Assembly (NCBI GenBank): GCA_013350335.1
Contig: CM023539.1
Location: forward strand, 37,310,631 to 37,374,630
Source of the DNA: Chimonanthus salicifolius
Lineage: Eukaryota; Streptophyta; Magnoliopsida; Laurales; Calycanthaceae
Direction of reading: 5' to 3'
DNA length: 64,000 nucleotides
Both the position numbers and the translations under genes were made by a program. This document shows, piece by piece, positions 44,124 to 56,952 of the stretch. The notes below the pieces were generated by a model. The model was given only the letters and a program-made list of their open reading frames with translations, was not told where the DNA came from and did not search any database. Every line of letters begins with the position of its first letter. Positions within the stretch are counted from its first letter, which is position 1.

Positions 44124-46866
44124 AAAAAGACATTTTATTTAGTTATTAATTTTTCCTAGATGTGAATATTACAACGAAAAAGTGATTAATGATATGGGTC
44201 ACAAAATAATAAAATCAACGTTTGCATTAGGAAATTTTTTGTTAAAATTTCAATCCTAGGTCCTCCCAAAATAGAAATATTGATATTGATATTGGAAAAT
44301 TATGCCATCTAAGATCTTGAACTTATATAATAAACCATCATTTTTTTCTCTTCAAAACTCATGTCACAAACTTATAATAATTGGTAATGGGATTGTTTAG
44401 TATCTTCTCTTGCAAATAGTCTTCCATATATTGCAGATAATAATTTGAGGTCCAACCTCGATCCATTTGAAATTTAGAAGAAAAAGAAAAAGGGATATGA
44501 ATAACTCAAATTACCTAATTCTTTCATCTAATATGTTTCATCATAAATAGATGGATCAATAAAATGTAGATACTAGATAGCAACAATGCGCAGTAGTATT
44601 TTTTAACTTCTATTTTGTATAGCAACTTTAATCTGAGCCATCCAAAAACTTGATTTATGGTCCTTATCAAGATTTGGAAGCTCAAAATTCTTCTATTTTA
44701 AAGAGAAATATATGATAAATAAATAAATAAATTATTAAACTCACTCAAACATGTATCACCTGATTTGAGAGAAATGCCTGCAGTCAAATGCATGCTGCTA
44801 GAGGACGTTAGTCCGACTATGAGGGGCAAAGGACCCAATAAACATCAAAATGGAGGCGATGGCTACATCTTATTTTAATAATTCCTATTTAACTCACATA
44901 AAATTCAAAATAAATTATCTGGGTCTGGAGTAAATTTTCAACAACTAATATTTTTAAGAGTATAAATTTATCTCTATTAATACATATTGTATCGTTCTTT
45001 TTACTGTTGATATGTATCAGCCCATATGTATTATTATGGTATATAAATACATATTGTATCGTTCTTTTTACTGTTGATATGTATCAGCCCATATGTATTA
45101 TTACGGTATATATGAGCTGCATGGGTTGAATCGGCTGCATTATTGTAGGTAATGAAATTTCAATGGATGGATTGATGAAATAGTTGTTCTATTTCCAATG
45201 AAAAGACGTGGGGACGAATTTTTCAAACCCGTACATTTTCTGAGACTCTTCTAGCCTTGTGAATCAATGCTGATGGAATTGCTTCAAGTTGATTAAGAAT
45301 TGGGGCGTTGTGACACATTTGTCTACGAGTCGCGATCTTTCACAATAGAGAAGTTGAAGTTGGACACTTGGCACTTGGCAGGAAGGTAAGGGTAGAGGCT
45401 CTAAGGAAGGTCTTGTTTCTATCCATTTTGAGTGTAAACTAAAACCCTGCTCGCTCTCTTCTTCTTCTACTAAAACATGATATACACGACAGTAAGAAAA
45501 TATAAAAAAATTTGTGAAATTCAAACTGATCTACTGTGTTTAAAGATGAATAAGAAAAAAGAGATGACTTTCATTATAAATCTGCATCTCTCTTTTACAA
45601 AATAAAAATATATATAACTCTAATTAGAGTTTAGATAACGTGAAATTACGAAAGCAAAAAGATAAAATGAAAAATATTCGATCTTCGATAAAAAGAGCAA
45701 TGCACAAATCCATTCCCTTTCTATTATCCATCAAAAATTGCCACATGAGAAAACATTGAGAAACTAAATCTGACAATGCACAAATCGATTTTAGGTAAAT
45801 TCTTGATAAAATCGCGTTAAAAACACAATTAATGATAATATCGCGATAATATCCCGGTAAATTCCTGATAAATTTTCGGTAAATTCCTTATTATCTTTTT
45901 TATATTATTAATGTTTTTATTTATTCTATTTTTATTATTTTTAAATATTATAATTTTCACAAATTTTTTCTCTTAAATTTTTGGTAAAAATCTAAAAATT
46001 TAAAAATATTTTGATACAACCCATTACTGTTAATATGTCGATAACGGTATTTTTCACAATAATGACAAAACATTGACAAACTGAGTCTGACAATGGCATT
46101 ATTCAATTATATTTGGAGCAGGTTAATTAGAAAGCGACAAATGACATTTATGGAATCATTTGTAGAATGACTTACTTAAAAAAATCTTGACTTTTCTCCA
46201 ATCCAACAAATAATTAGAATGGTGAAGTCAATCGCCTGACCACCCTTTTATTGTTCACATGAAAAATTATAATTAATTGAATTTTTAAAATTTCTAAAAA
46301 ATTATCAGAACTATTATGTAAATAGGTAAGTGAAATAATTATTTATTTTCATCTTCGTGATGATTTGTTTTTTTTCTAATTAAGATGTTCAAGTGTCTCA
46401 TTCGACTAATATTTTGAACATGTGTAAATCTCTCAATTTACGCAAGGTGACCTTTTATAATTGAGGATGAATGAAACACAAGACCTAACTTTCTTAGATA
46501 AATTCTTGGCTGTAAGACTAACTCCTGCAAGCATGGGTGCAAATATCGTCGAGATTGAGATTTCGGTCGAGATCTCAATCAAGATTTCGGCTGAGATTTT
46601 TCTCTCTTCTCAATTTTTTTTTTTTTTTTTGAATCTTGGCTTTTTTTTGAAAAATTTCTTTTAAAAAAAAAAATCAAAAACCAAAAAACCTGTTTATTTT
46701 TTTTAAATGAAAAATATAAATATCGGCCCAAGCTCGCAACCGAATTTTTTTTTTTTTTTTTAAAAAAAAAGAATAAAACCGGGCAATATTTGACCAAGAT
46801 CTCGGCCGAGATTTAAACTCTTGACTACAAGTTTTATCATGAGGATAAGCTAATTTACCATTTATG
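44124..46866. repeat. Linker X-C (segmental duplication)
   Basis: Starts at the position equal to about 6024 of X-A and runs collinear to about 46380, without the solo LTR at 6786 or the minisatellite element. A local direct repeat of tacatattgtatcgttctttttactg occurs at 44981 and 45045. At 46550-46810 a block of gatatcggccgagat-type motifs with T and A runs is present. No gene was recognised; the minus frame at 45264-45524 matches that at 8389-8643 only through duplication. Confidence 0.7.
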
Positions 46867-48454
46867 CAAGGCGGTCCAGACCTTAAGGCGACCGTTAGGC
46901 CCCACGTAAAAAACCGATTAACATAAGGCCTCTGAAAAAGAAATCATTCGAATTAGAGGCCCACTGGCAGGGCCCCATGTAAAAAGGCCCCAAATTTTTT
47001 ATACCTATACAGCTGGTTGGAAGGATTGCATTAGGAAAAAGGGAGCGTAGGCGAGATTGAGGGGAGACAGTAGGGAAAAATTGAAAAGGGGTTTTGAGAG
47101 ACTTGGGGAAGGAAAACGGATAAGAAATTTAGGGTTTTAGTTCCCACAGTGAGCAGAAGTAGGGAGAAGAGATTGGGGAAGCGGATGAAGGAAGGAGAAG
47201 AAAAAGGAGAAAGATAAAGAGAACACAGTAGTTCTCTCTCTTTCTTCTGTACGTACATGAGGGAAGAGTGGGCCCACTCTGGAATATATAAAAATTTATG
47301 ACTCACGAACATAGAATCTTTGAAATGATTGAAACCCACGTCAAAATTTAATTATGCGATCCAAAATATAACATGCGGTGTTAAGATTCAAAAATCACAT
47401 AATTAAATTTGAAATGATGGTTGAATCATTAAACTTCTCTGTTCTTTTGAAATATTGGTTTTTTATTTTCTCTGAATTAAAAAATAAAATAATAGTATTT
47501 TTATTAAAAAAAATCCTAACACTCAGATATCGGCTGATATTATAGCTAATATGCACTTAGATATGAACTGAGGTATTGCTGGAGCCCACATTGATATTCA
47601 ATTATTATTTTTATAGCCACTGATGTTTATTCATATCGGCGATATCAATTAATGTATATTAAGTTTTATTATCAATTAATAATCCAAGCTATACCTTTCA
47701 ATTGTGATAACTATAGACTATTGATTTTTAAAATTTTAAAATCAATGAATAATATAATTAGATGAAAGTAAAACATCATACATAACTACTCAGATATCAT
47801 ATGTAACTATGCAAATAATCTATTTGATAGCATACCTCTTCATGGAAAATCTCAACAAAGTTAACAAATTCACACTGTGCATTTTAACAGTAATGATGAT
47901 TTCAATTTCAAGACACATTTTTTATGAATTCCTTTATAGTATTTATGATGAGTTTTTTCATTTAAAATATATTATCTCATCTTTGCTAAATCGGAGTGTG
48001 TGTGCCAGACCTATCAAAAATTTGAATTTTTACTCATTAAATAGGCTTAAACAACCTTTTGACCAATAAAATCCATTTATTAATAATAAAAAAAATTCAT
48101 TTGAAGTTTTAAAAAGCATGACAATACCTGTAACAGTTGCTCTTGCCGAAAGAAGTTTTTCAAAATTAAAATTGATAAAATCTTACATATGATCAGTAAT
48201 GTCATAAGAAAGATTAAGTGAATTAGCCATATTATCAATTGAAAATTATATATTAACAAAACTTAAATACAAAATGTTAATTAGTAATTTTACACCTCAA
48301 TAAATTAAAAAGAAAAATAAAAATAAAATTTAGATAATTTTTTATTATATAATTAAAATTTTAATTCAATATTATTTATAATAATATCTTAAATATCAAG
48401 AACGTCCATTTAAGATTTTTGTCTGAGGCCCCATCTTATCTTGAGACGGTCCTG
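46867..48454 (+). mobile_element. hAT element remnant (1588 bp)
   Basis: Flanked by a perfect 8-bp duplication CATTTATG (46859-46866 and 48455-48462). The sister block near 56594-56610 reads tttagcatttatgtaac with no insertion. The ends CAAGGCGGTCCAGAC and, inverted, CAGGACCGTCTCAA are imperfect terminal repeats. At about 48118-48290 the plus strand encodes remains of the hAT C-terminal dimerisation domain (IPVTVALAERSFSKLKLIKSY, then ERLSELAILSIEN) with stops. The frames at 47031-47339 (minus) and 47809-48069 (plus) have no recognisable domain. It is related to the element at 31918-33189 but oriented the other way. Confidence 0.9.
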
Positions 48455-48824
48455 CATTTATGTAACTTTTCCATGCTTTTTCATCAATGATGATTTGCTC
48501 GTTTTAATTACATGGGCGGAAAATTAATTAATCAACATGGGCGGAAAATTAATTAATCAACATGATAACTACTACGAAAATGATAAAAGATACGAGCATT
48601 ATTATAAATATTGGTGTATTTTATAATCTTTATCGGCTTTGCAAAATACGTCAGCTGGGGAGGCATGGATGCACAATTTCATGTCTTCATCCATTTGTCC
48701 AACGGTAGCCGGCCTTTAATGTCTTTTACCTAAAATAATGAAGAAATCAGGCCACAAATGATCTAAGAGAGTATAAATTTATAAACACTTCTAGGCATCT
48801 TCCTTAATCTGTCTACTCAAGTCA

Positions 48825-48957
48825 ATGAAAGTATCTGCAACATCTGTTTGCTTTATCTTCTTCTCCTCTCTTCTCATCTTTTCCGTCGCCATGGCTGAGA
48901 AAGATGAAGCAGAGGAACTTCACCGGGTTCAATTTCAACCGGCCAATGAGCACCTAA
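48825..48957 (+). CDS. First exon of a small secreted protein (copy P-a)
   Basis: ATG 48825, 133 coding bases. It encodes a signal peptide (VCFIFFSSLLIFSVAMA) and an acidic stretch (EKDEAEELHRVQF) before a splice-donor position at 48958. The donor is GTCAGT here but GTAAGT in the sister exon at 56953-57085, which has the same 133-base length and phase 1. No downstream exon with recognisable cysteine pattern or domain was found before the block ends at 52511. The family is not recognised. It could be a real gene with exons I cannot see, or a duplicated exon fragment. Confidence 0.5.
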
Positions 48958-49067
48958 GTCAGTGCTCCCTTTTACTTTCTTTCTTGTTTTCTTTCACCTC
49001 AGATCCCTTGTCAAAAGTTTCTTGATCTGAATGTGCCACACTTAAGTCATAGTCACAAATAAATAAA

Positions 49068-49372
49068 GGCCAACAATCCTCCATGGGTATTTTATATTTA
49101 GTAACACAGATTTTAGTATATTTTCAATTTTACCCTTTGCATGAACAGTAAAATTTCGATCGGCTAATTTTTTCTGTTCATGTGAATTTCGGCGAGCCGA
49201 TTTGCACTGTTCATGAATTTTGGCAAGCCAACTAACAATTTTGACGAACCGATTGCACTGTTAATAAATTTTGGCATTATTTTTACTTCGATATGCTGGT
49301 GGAGGACTAATTGGGCATTATGGTAAAATCCGTGTTTCTATATACAAAATGTCCGTGTGAGAATCGCTGGCC
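49068..49372. mobile_element. Mutator-like MITE (305 bp)
   Basis: Perfect 9-bp duplication ATAAATAAA on both sides (49059-49067, 49373-49381), typical of Mutator-like elements. The ends GGCCAACAATCCTCC and, inverted, GGCCAGCGATTCTCAC are terminal inverted repeats. The sister block near 57180 reads cacaaataaagaaacc with no insertion. Inside there are imperfect repeats of ctgttcatgaatttcggcgagccgat. It lies in the presumed intron after exon P-a. Confidence 0.85.
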
Positions 49373-49920
49373 ATAAATAAACCTACGAAAAAAAAGAATT
49401 TGTGATGTTATTGTTAGCATATATAACATTGTCATTGTTTTGGGATTCTGATGTTTATAAATGCATGGGCATCCTCTTTTTACTAGTCGGTTTTTAAGGA
49501 TAAGTTTACTTTTGTGTTTAATGGTTGTATTCTTATTTGATCATTTTAGCGTTATGATTTCGATTTTAAAAAAATTGCAATATTACTAGATATTGATATT
49601 GTAAACCTAAAAGGTAGAAATATTAATATATTTTTAGATCCTAAAATATAAAATTATAATAAATTATCTTGACCTAATTATTAAAAACTATAGTTTTAAA
49701 ACTCTTCAATTCAATGCCTTTAATTTATTCGTTTAATTTTTTATATTCTCCAACCTAAGCACTTGCTTTTCTGATTTTCTTGAAATTAATGTAATCACTA
49801 AAGACTATAACAAAGTCTAATAAAATTAAATATGAGATTATTCCATTTTCTTAGATGTGTAACTAGTTTATTATGCATGAATGCTCTCCTAATATTTTAA
49901 AAGATCAACCTTTAAAATAA

Positions 49921-50047
49921 GTAAATGCAATATCTCATTACTCTCTCTTCTTTTCAACTTTTCTCATATTTTCTATTGCCATGTCTGGGAAAAATGAAGC
50001 AGTGGAACATGAAGAGGCACAATTTTCACCAGCCATAGAAGGGCAAA
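49921..50047 (+). pseudogene. Exon-like copy P-b of the secreted-protein first exon
   Basis: Aligns with P-a from the signal-peptide region through the donor (ctcttcttttcaacttttctc, gccatgtctgggaaaaatgaagcagtgg, then a GTAAGT donor at 50048). The initiating ATG of P-a is absent (gtaaatgc); an internal ATG at 49981 could start MSGKNEAVEHEEAQFSPAIE without a signal peptide. Likely a degenerate duplicate. Confidence 0.5.
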
Positions 50048-52511
50048 GTAAGTGCTGTCTCTTAGTCTCCTTAATGGTTTCTACTGTAAAATCACTATCA
50101 AAAGTTTCATCATGTGGTGGCCCCCTTCATATATTTATATATTTTAAATTTTTTAGAAAAATATTAAAATAATAAAAATAAGAAAAATAGAAAACTTATT
50201 GTAAGCCTATTTTGATTAAAAAAATAGTCATTTTCATAAATTGTTAGACCTTTGAGAGAGAAACGTTCAATATAAATAAGTATGTCTTAAATAACTAAAA
50301 ATATTTAAAAACTTTAGAAAATGGAAAACCAGTATTAATAAGTATCTAATATGAAATTCATGTTCTATAGTATTCTATAATTATATGTATCATCTATTAC
50401 AAATTCATGGATTTTTATTAAAAAACTTTAATTTATGAAAACTATATTACTCACGCTAAGAGCATCTTCATTTGATTGGGTCGAAACTATTATTTCATAA
50501 AATTGTTTCTGCAAGAAACCCCAAAATGAAGATTATCTTAAAGTAAATCATATAAAAGTTAAAAATCAAGATTTCATTAAATTTTGAAAAAAGAAACTAG
50601 GAAAATCACACAAACACCCTCTAAACTATATCAATCACATTAAGCTATCTTCATTCAAATCTATAAATAATCAATACCGTTTTATAAAATAGTTTTCACA
50701 TAAAACCACGAGATTTGATTATCTAAGAGCAAAAATTGAAAAAAAAAATGGTAAAATTAACTAAAAAATGGACAAATCTAAAGAAAAATGAGGTTATAAA
50801 GGAAAATACCTCCAAAGATGCAAACTTTTTAAAATCAAATCCAATGCAAGATTCAATGTGAAAAATGGTCGTTGTGGCAACTTTTTTTGATAAAAAAATA
50901 AAAATATTGCATGGCTGAGATATAGGCTTGTCCAATATAGCCCGATATAATACGACCATTAAATGTCATGTATTGACTAAGTCATGCTATGTATGGATAA
51001 TACAGGAAGTACTGGCCAATATGTATCATTATGACAAATCTCGTTTTCGGAATATTAACAACAATTGTTAATAGTGGGATATTTTCAAATTCTCGAGTTT
51101 TTATCGGTAATTTAACGGGAACATCTCGTAAAAAATATAATATTTAAAAAATAAAAATAAATAATGGGGGCAGAGTTTGAAAATATAGATGATAGTTCAG
51201 AAATAAAAATTATATATTTGGCTCAAATGTTTTTTCACAGAATTTAACAGAAAATCTCGCATTTTTAACAGGAATTTACCGTTTCTTGCAATAAAAACAT
51301 GTTTTTAACGGGAATTTACCGTTAAAAACGGGAAACGTGATAAATTCGCGGTTTTAACGTGCAAAAGTTATTTTGCCGATATTTTTGTGATAAAAACGAA
51401 AATATCGGCGATATTTGTTACATTGGTGCAAACTTTGGATTGTGGGATCCATCGTGGACCAAATGGATCCATTTTCCCCTTCACACCCACCTACCCCCTT
51501 TGATAGCACCCGTATCTAATATGACACGAAATTGACTTTTAAAAGCCATTGATCTAATCCAACGAATTTTCATCATTAAATAAATATAAAATTTTAGTCT
51601 TAAAAAACATGATTTTTTTTATTCAATAAAGATGAAATTCTATATGGACCATATATAAACCATAGCTGTTCAAACTCACTCATCCATATCAGCTCAAGTG
51701 AGACCATCGAGTTGTTTGCACCCAGCCTTGGTGCAACTGTATATACATTCGTACACATGTACACCACATTTTTCTTTTACCAATAAGTGGGCGACGAACC
51801 ATTCCATATGGGCCCAATTGAAAGGAAATGTGTAAATGTAAGAGCTAGAAGAAGATTGATTACTCATTTTAGGAAGAAACAATTTTAATAAATATTTAAT
51901 TTGTAATAAGTGTGTCACCCTAATATCCTTTTGGTTTAGAAATTATCCTATATTTGTAGAATTATTTTACATCCAATATGATAGACTATTTGGAAATGCT
52001 TCAACATGAATATGGAATTGGAAAAAAAAATCATTGTATTAATAAAAGCCATATTTTCTAAACTCTTTAAATTATTTTTTCAATCTTTAAACTTCTATAC
52101 TATATTTCAGTCTCGTTTTGGTCAAATATCATAAGTTTGCTAGAACTGTCTATACATAAATATGACATTGAAAAAATCATCTTGATTGGACTAATAAACC
52201 TAAATTTTTAATAACTTCGAATTTTAATATCTTTAAATTATATTTTTGATCTTAAAACGTTTATATCACATGTGAGGCTCATTTTGGCCCAATCTGATGG
52301 GTTCATCGAAAAGTATTGTGTAAAAATATAAAACTGAAATAAATTATCTTAATCAGATTGATAAAAAACATAGTTTTTAATGCCTTTAATCTTTTATTTT
52401 TTTTCTCACATCCTAATTACTTAATTTCTCTGATTTTCTTAGAATTCATGTAATTACTGAAGTTTAAAACAACGATAATCAAGTTACATATGAGATTATT
52501 CCATTTTCTTG
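50048..52511. repeat. Rest of block P, no further exon recognised
   Basis: Collinear with 57718-60283 of block Q. Contains a stretch of accgtt/aacggg motifs (about 51060-51420). A short minus frame at 51694-51918 is shared with 59399-59623 through duplication. It ends at about 52511 where it joins linker X-D. Confidence 0.65.
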
Positions 52512-52922
52512 TCTCTGTCTCATAGTGGAGAAGGTTGCCCCTCTCATATAAAGTTTCCACCACCCAAACTCCCAATCGATGTGGGCTTTTGGGTGAGGGT
52601 GCTATAATTCACCCCCTTAGACAAAAGTCGTCTCAGACTCTGTCCTGTCACACTAACAGGGGTCAACACACATAGACAAACAAGTCATAACCTTTATAGT
52701 CCGAATGAGGAACTGTGCTCTGATACCAGTTGTGACGATCCGACCCTACCTTATTGTGATATTCGCTTTGGGCTCTACCAAACCCATTCGATTTCATTTT
52801 GGATCTTGACCCACGTGGTCAGGTCCAAAAAACCTTATAATGGGAGGATTGTCTTCTTTAATATAAACCCCCACCATCCAACTCTCAATCAATATGTGAC
52901 CTTTTTGTGAAGGAGTACTACA
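52512..52922 (-). mobile_element. TRIM-like element, left LTR truncated
   Basis: Same element as 4417-4900. The right LTR is 52731-52922 (TGTGACGATCC...GTACTACA). The primer site TGGTATCAGAGC is perfect at 52718-52729 on the minus strand. The left LTR survives only from about 52512 to 52606. AATAA follows on the right as at the sister copy. The truncation point is the junction with block P. Confidence 0.8.
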
Positions 52923-53250
52923 AATAACGAATCATGTAACATCCCAGTGATTGAAGAGAAGAGTTTCTTTAAAAAATATCTTATTGATAAAATAATTTAT
53001 CTATTTTTATCATTTCACGTGGAGTCCACCTCAATGTAAATGTACGGCGGACATAAATGAATACCTACAGTTTGGAAGGGCATTCTATGTCTTTTACAAC
53101 ATTACCGGTAGCATTCATTAAAAGCAGGTAGAATATATAATCTTGGGGGCAGTGACACTCCCAATCCCATCCAAACCTTTATTTTTCGTAACAACTCACT
53201 GGGACCTCCGGCGTGCAGATTGACTATGACCCTAGAAATGACTCGACACG

Positions 53251-53286
53251 TCGGAGTCGGAGTCGGAGTCGGAGTCGGAGTCGGAA
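53251..53286. repeat. Hexanucleotide repeat (TCGGAG)n
   Basis: Five exact TCGGAG units and one variant. The sister position near 5415 in X-A has only one to two, so it expanded after duplication. Confidence 0.9.
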
Positions 53287-53347
53287 TCTTGTTGATTTTT
53301 TTTTTAGTCGAGTTCTTCTTAATTATTTTAGATAACTCTATCTATAT

Positions 53348-53533
53348 GGGAAATAATTTGTGCACCCCCATCTTTTATCCATTGTACACTCTTCCTATGT
53401 AAAATTACAATTTTCACAAAAAAAAAAAGCAAAGAAGGAGAGAGAAAAGAGGAATTTTGAGTTTGAGCAAAATTATAATTTCACATAAGGGAGTGCACAA
53501 TAGGTAAAAGAGGGGATGCACAATTCATTTCCC
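53348..53533. mobile_element. MITE, same family as 4953-5132 (186 bp)
   Basis: Ends GGGAAATAATTTGTGCAC and, inverted, GGGAAATGAATTGTGCAT. The flanks ATCTATAT and ATCCATAT are an 8-bp duplication with one change. The sister site near 5480 in X-A is empty. Confidence 0.8.
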
Positions 53534-54464
53534 ATCCATATTATTCATTTTACAAATTTTTAAAATATGTGTAAAATTTTCAATTCATATATATTGAAAG
53601 TGAGTTTTTTATATTGAGAGGGACTTAATTCTTAAATAATTTCATTAAATAAGATCAAATTTTGACTACCAAACTAATTTGTTAGAATTTTAATCCTCTT
53701 ATTTAGTCATCACAGTAGTATAAAATGTTTTAATTTTTAACATTTAAAACACAAAACTAAAATAGTTGTATAAGACTCAAATTTTACATATCAATCTCTA
53801 TTATTAATTTATAGATATTTAATTAAAAATATATAATTTCATATACTTTAAGAACAATCTTCCTATAAAAAGATATTTAAAAAGTTTCCCCACAAATTTT
53901 ATTATTTTGCTTATGAGGTAGAAGTAGGTGTATTTTATTATTTTGCTAATGTACAAGCCTCTCTATTCATACATATTGAATAACTCTAGAGGGACCGACT
54001 CTTTGAAGTGGACCGACACCCATTTACCTGAAGACATTTTATTTAGTTATTAATTTTTCCTAGATGTGAATATTACAACGAAAAAGTGATTAATGATATA
54101 GGTCACAAAATAATGCACAGTAGTGTTTTTTCACTTCTATTTTTTTATAGCAACTTTAATCTGAGCCATCCAAAAAGTTGATTTATGGTCCTTATCAAGA
54201 TTTGGAAGCTCAAAATTCTTCTATTTTAAAGAGAAAAATGCCTGCCGTCAAATGCATGCTGCTAGAGAACGTTAGTCCGACTATAAGGGGGCAAAGGACC
54301 CGACAAACCTCAAAATGGAAGCGTCCGTTACATCTTATTTTAATATTTTATATTGACCTATGACCTATTTAACTCACATAAAATTCAAAATAAATTATCT
54401 GGGTCTGGAGTAAATTTTCCACAACTAGTATTTTTAAGAGTATAAATTTATCTCTATCCGTTCT

Positions 54465-54860
54465 ATAAGAGGTGAAGAAATCATTCCAGGCGAGATATCG
54501 GTCCACATCGGTTCTATACAGGGGTGAAGAAATCGTTCCAGCCAAGATATTAGCCGATATGGCTATATCGACGAATTTCTCAGCAATACGATTCTCTCTC
54601 CTTTTTTTTTTTTTTAAATATCGGCCATTTTTATTTTTTCTGAGTTAAAAAAAACTGAAAGAAGACTCATTTTACAAAAAAATAAAATAAAAAATATCGG
54701 TCATTCAATCGGGTCCACAAAAGAATCATTTAAAAAAGAAGAAGAAATGAACGATATTTAATGATATCGGCCGATATATATCGCCTATATATCGACCATA
54801 TTGGACAATATCATCTACGCACAGCCGATACCATCAAAATATCGACTAATACATAATATA
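54465..54860. repeat. Rearranged gatatcggccgatat-rich segment
   Basis: Counterpart of 7735-8120. It contains two partial copies of the ggttctatacaggggtgaagaa unit and several atatcggccgatat palindromes. Confidence 0.65.
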
Positions 54861-56952
54861 TTGGTTGATGTGTATCACTCTTTTAACTATAGATATGTAT
54901 CGGCCTGTATGTATTATTACGGTATATAAGAGCGGCATGGGTTGAATCGGCTGCATTATTGTAGGTAATGAAATTTCAATGGATGGATTAATGAAATAGT
55001 TGTTCTATTTCAAATGAAAAGACGTGGGGACGAATTTTTCAAACCCGTACATTTTCTCAGACTCTTCTAGCCTTGTGAATCAATGCTAATGGAAGTGCTT
55101 CGAGTTGATTAAGAATTGGGGCGTTGTGACACTACAGGTCGCGATCTTTCACAATAGAGAAGTTGAAGTTGACACTTGGTAGGAAGGCAAGTGCCAGAGT
55201 AGGCTCTGAGATCTCTTAAAATCTGAGAGACTTTAGATAGAGTGAGATTTCAATGGTCCTTTCTAACTGATATATTAAATAGTTTTAATGTGTGGAGACC
55301 TTTTCTGTCTAGAGCGTTAATCGACGGTCTACGCCGCCTATATAAAGGGCCGACCTTGATAAGGGCAAAGGCTCTAAGGAAGGTCCTGTTTCAATCTTTG
55401 GGTCTTTGGTCACTCTCTCATCCCCTAACACCGGTAGAGAAGATAATCTTGTTAGTATAAATTCAAATTCTATCCATTTTGAGTGGAAACTAAAACCCTG
55501 CTCTCTCTCTTCTTCTTCTACTAAAACATTATATACACGACAGTAAGAAAATATCAAGAAATCTGAAGATCTTCAGAATTAGTACATATCCACATTTAAT
55601 AGTGTTCTATGGATTAAATTACATTCATCCAACGCCCATATTCCAATTTATTGTGGTTATACGATTCATTAATCTGATCTCTAAAATAAACGTTGCGTTG
55701 GGAGGAAACGTCTTTCTTATCTTACGGAAAACAACAATATCGAAGATAAAAAAAGAAAAATTATTATAGAGAAACAAACCACAATATAAAGATTTTATCT
55801 GTCTTTTTCGGTATGTTTATAGAGTTCAAACTGATCAATCATACTCAAAGACAAAGAAGAAAAAAGAGACGACTCTCATTACAAATATGTATTTTTTTCT
55901 TATAAAATAAAAATATATACTACTCTAATTAAAATTTACAATAATAAAGAGATTAAATGAAAAATATTCAATATTCAATCTTCAATAAAAAGAGCTATGC
56001 GCAAATCGATTCCTTTTACTAGCTATCAAAAATTGCCACATGACAAAACATTGACAAATTGAGTCTGACAATGGCATCATTCAGTAATATTTGTAGCAGG
56101 TTAATTAGAAAGCGACAAATGACATTTATGGAATCATTTGTAGAATGAATGACTTAAAAAATTCTTGACTTTTCTCCAATCCGGCAAATAATTAGAATGG
56201 AGAGGTCAATCGCCTGGCCATCCTTTTATTGTTCACATGAAAAATTATAATTAATTGAATTTTTAAAATTTCTAAAAAATTATCAGAACTATTATATAAA
56301 TAGGTAAGTGAAATAATTATTTATTTTCATCTTCGTGATAATTTGTTTTTTTTTGTAATTAAGTTGTTCAAATGTCTTATTTGACTAATATTTTGACCAT
56401 GTATAAATCTATCAATTTACACAAAGTGGCCTTTTATAATTGAGGATGAATGAAAGACAAGACCTAACTTTTTTAAATAAATTCTTAATTGTGAGACTAA
56501 CTCCTGCCAGTATGGGTACAAATGTCGTTGAGATCGAGATTTCAGTCAGGATTTAAACCCATGCCGGCATGTTTTATCATGAGGACAAGCGAATTTAGCA
56601 TTTATGTAACTTTTCTATACTTTTTCATCAATGATGATTTGCTCATTTTAATTAGATGGACGGAAGATTAATTAATCCTCATGATAACTACTACCAAAAT
56701 GATAAAAGATACGAGCATTATTCGATGTTAGATAAATATTGGTGTATTTTATAATCTTTATCGGCTTTGCAAAATACATCAGCTGGGAAGGCATGGATGC
56801 ACAATTTCATGTCTTCATCCATTTGTCCAACGGTAGCCGGCCTTTAATGTCTTTTACCTAAAATAAAGAAGAAATCAGGCCACAAATGATCTAAGAGAGT
56901 ATAAATTTATAAACACTTCTAAGCATCTTCCTTAATCTGTATACTCAAGTCA

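Larger units (their letters stand above)
52923..56370. repeat. Linker X-D (segmental duplication)
   Basis: Collinear with X-A from 4901. It lacks the MITE at 4953, the solo LTR at 6786 and the minisatellite element. It also lacks about 365 bases equal to 6110-6475, a deletion joined at aataat. It has its own MITE at 53348 and about 170 extra bases near 55190-55360 (including tatataaagggccg). No gene recognised. Confidence 0.75.

Noticed and set aside
51694..51918. 74-codon minus frame shared with 59399-59623
   Set aside because: Shared only by the P/Q duplication, with no domain or promoter evidence.
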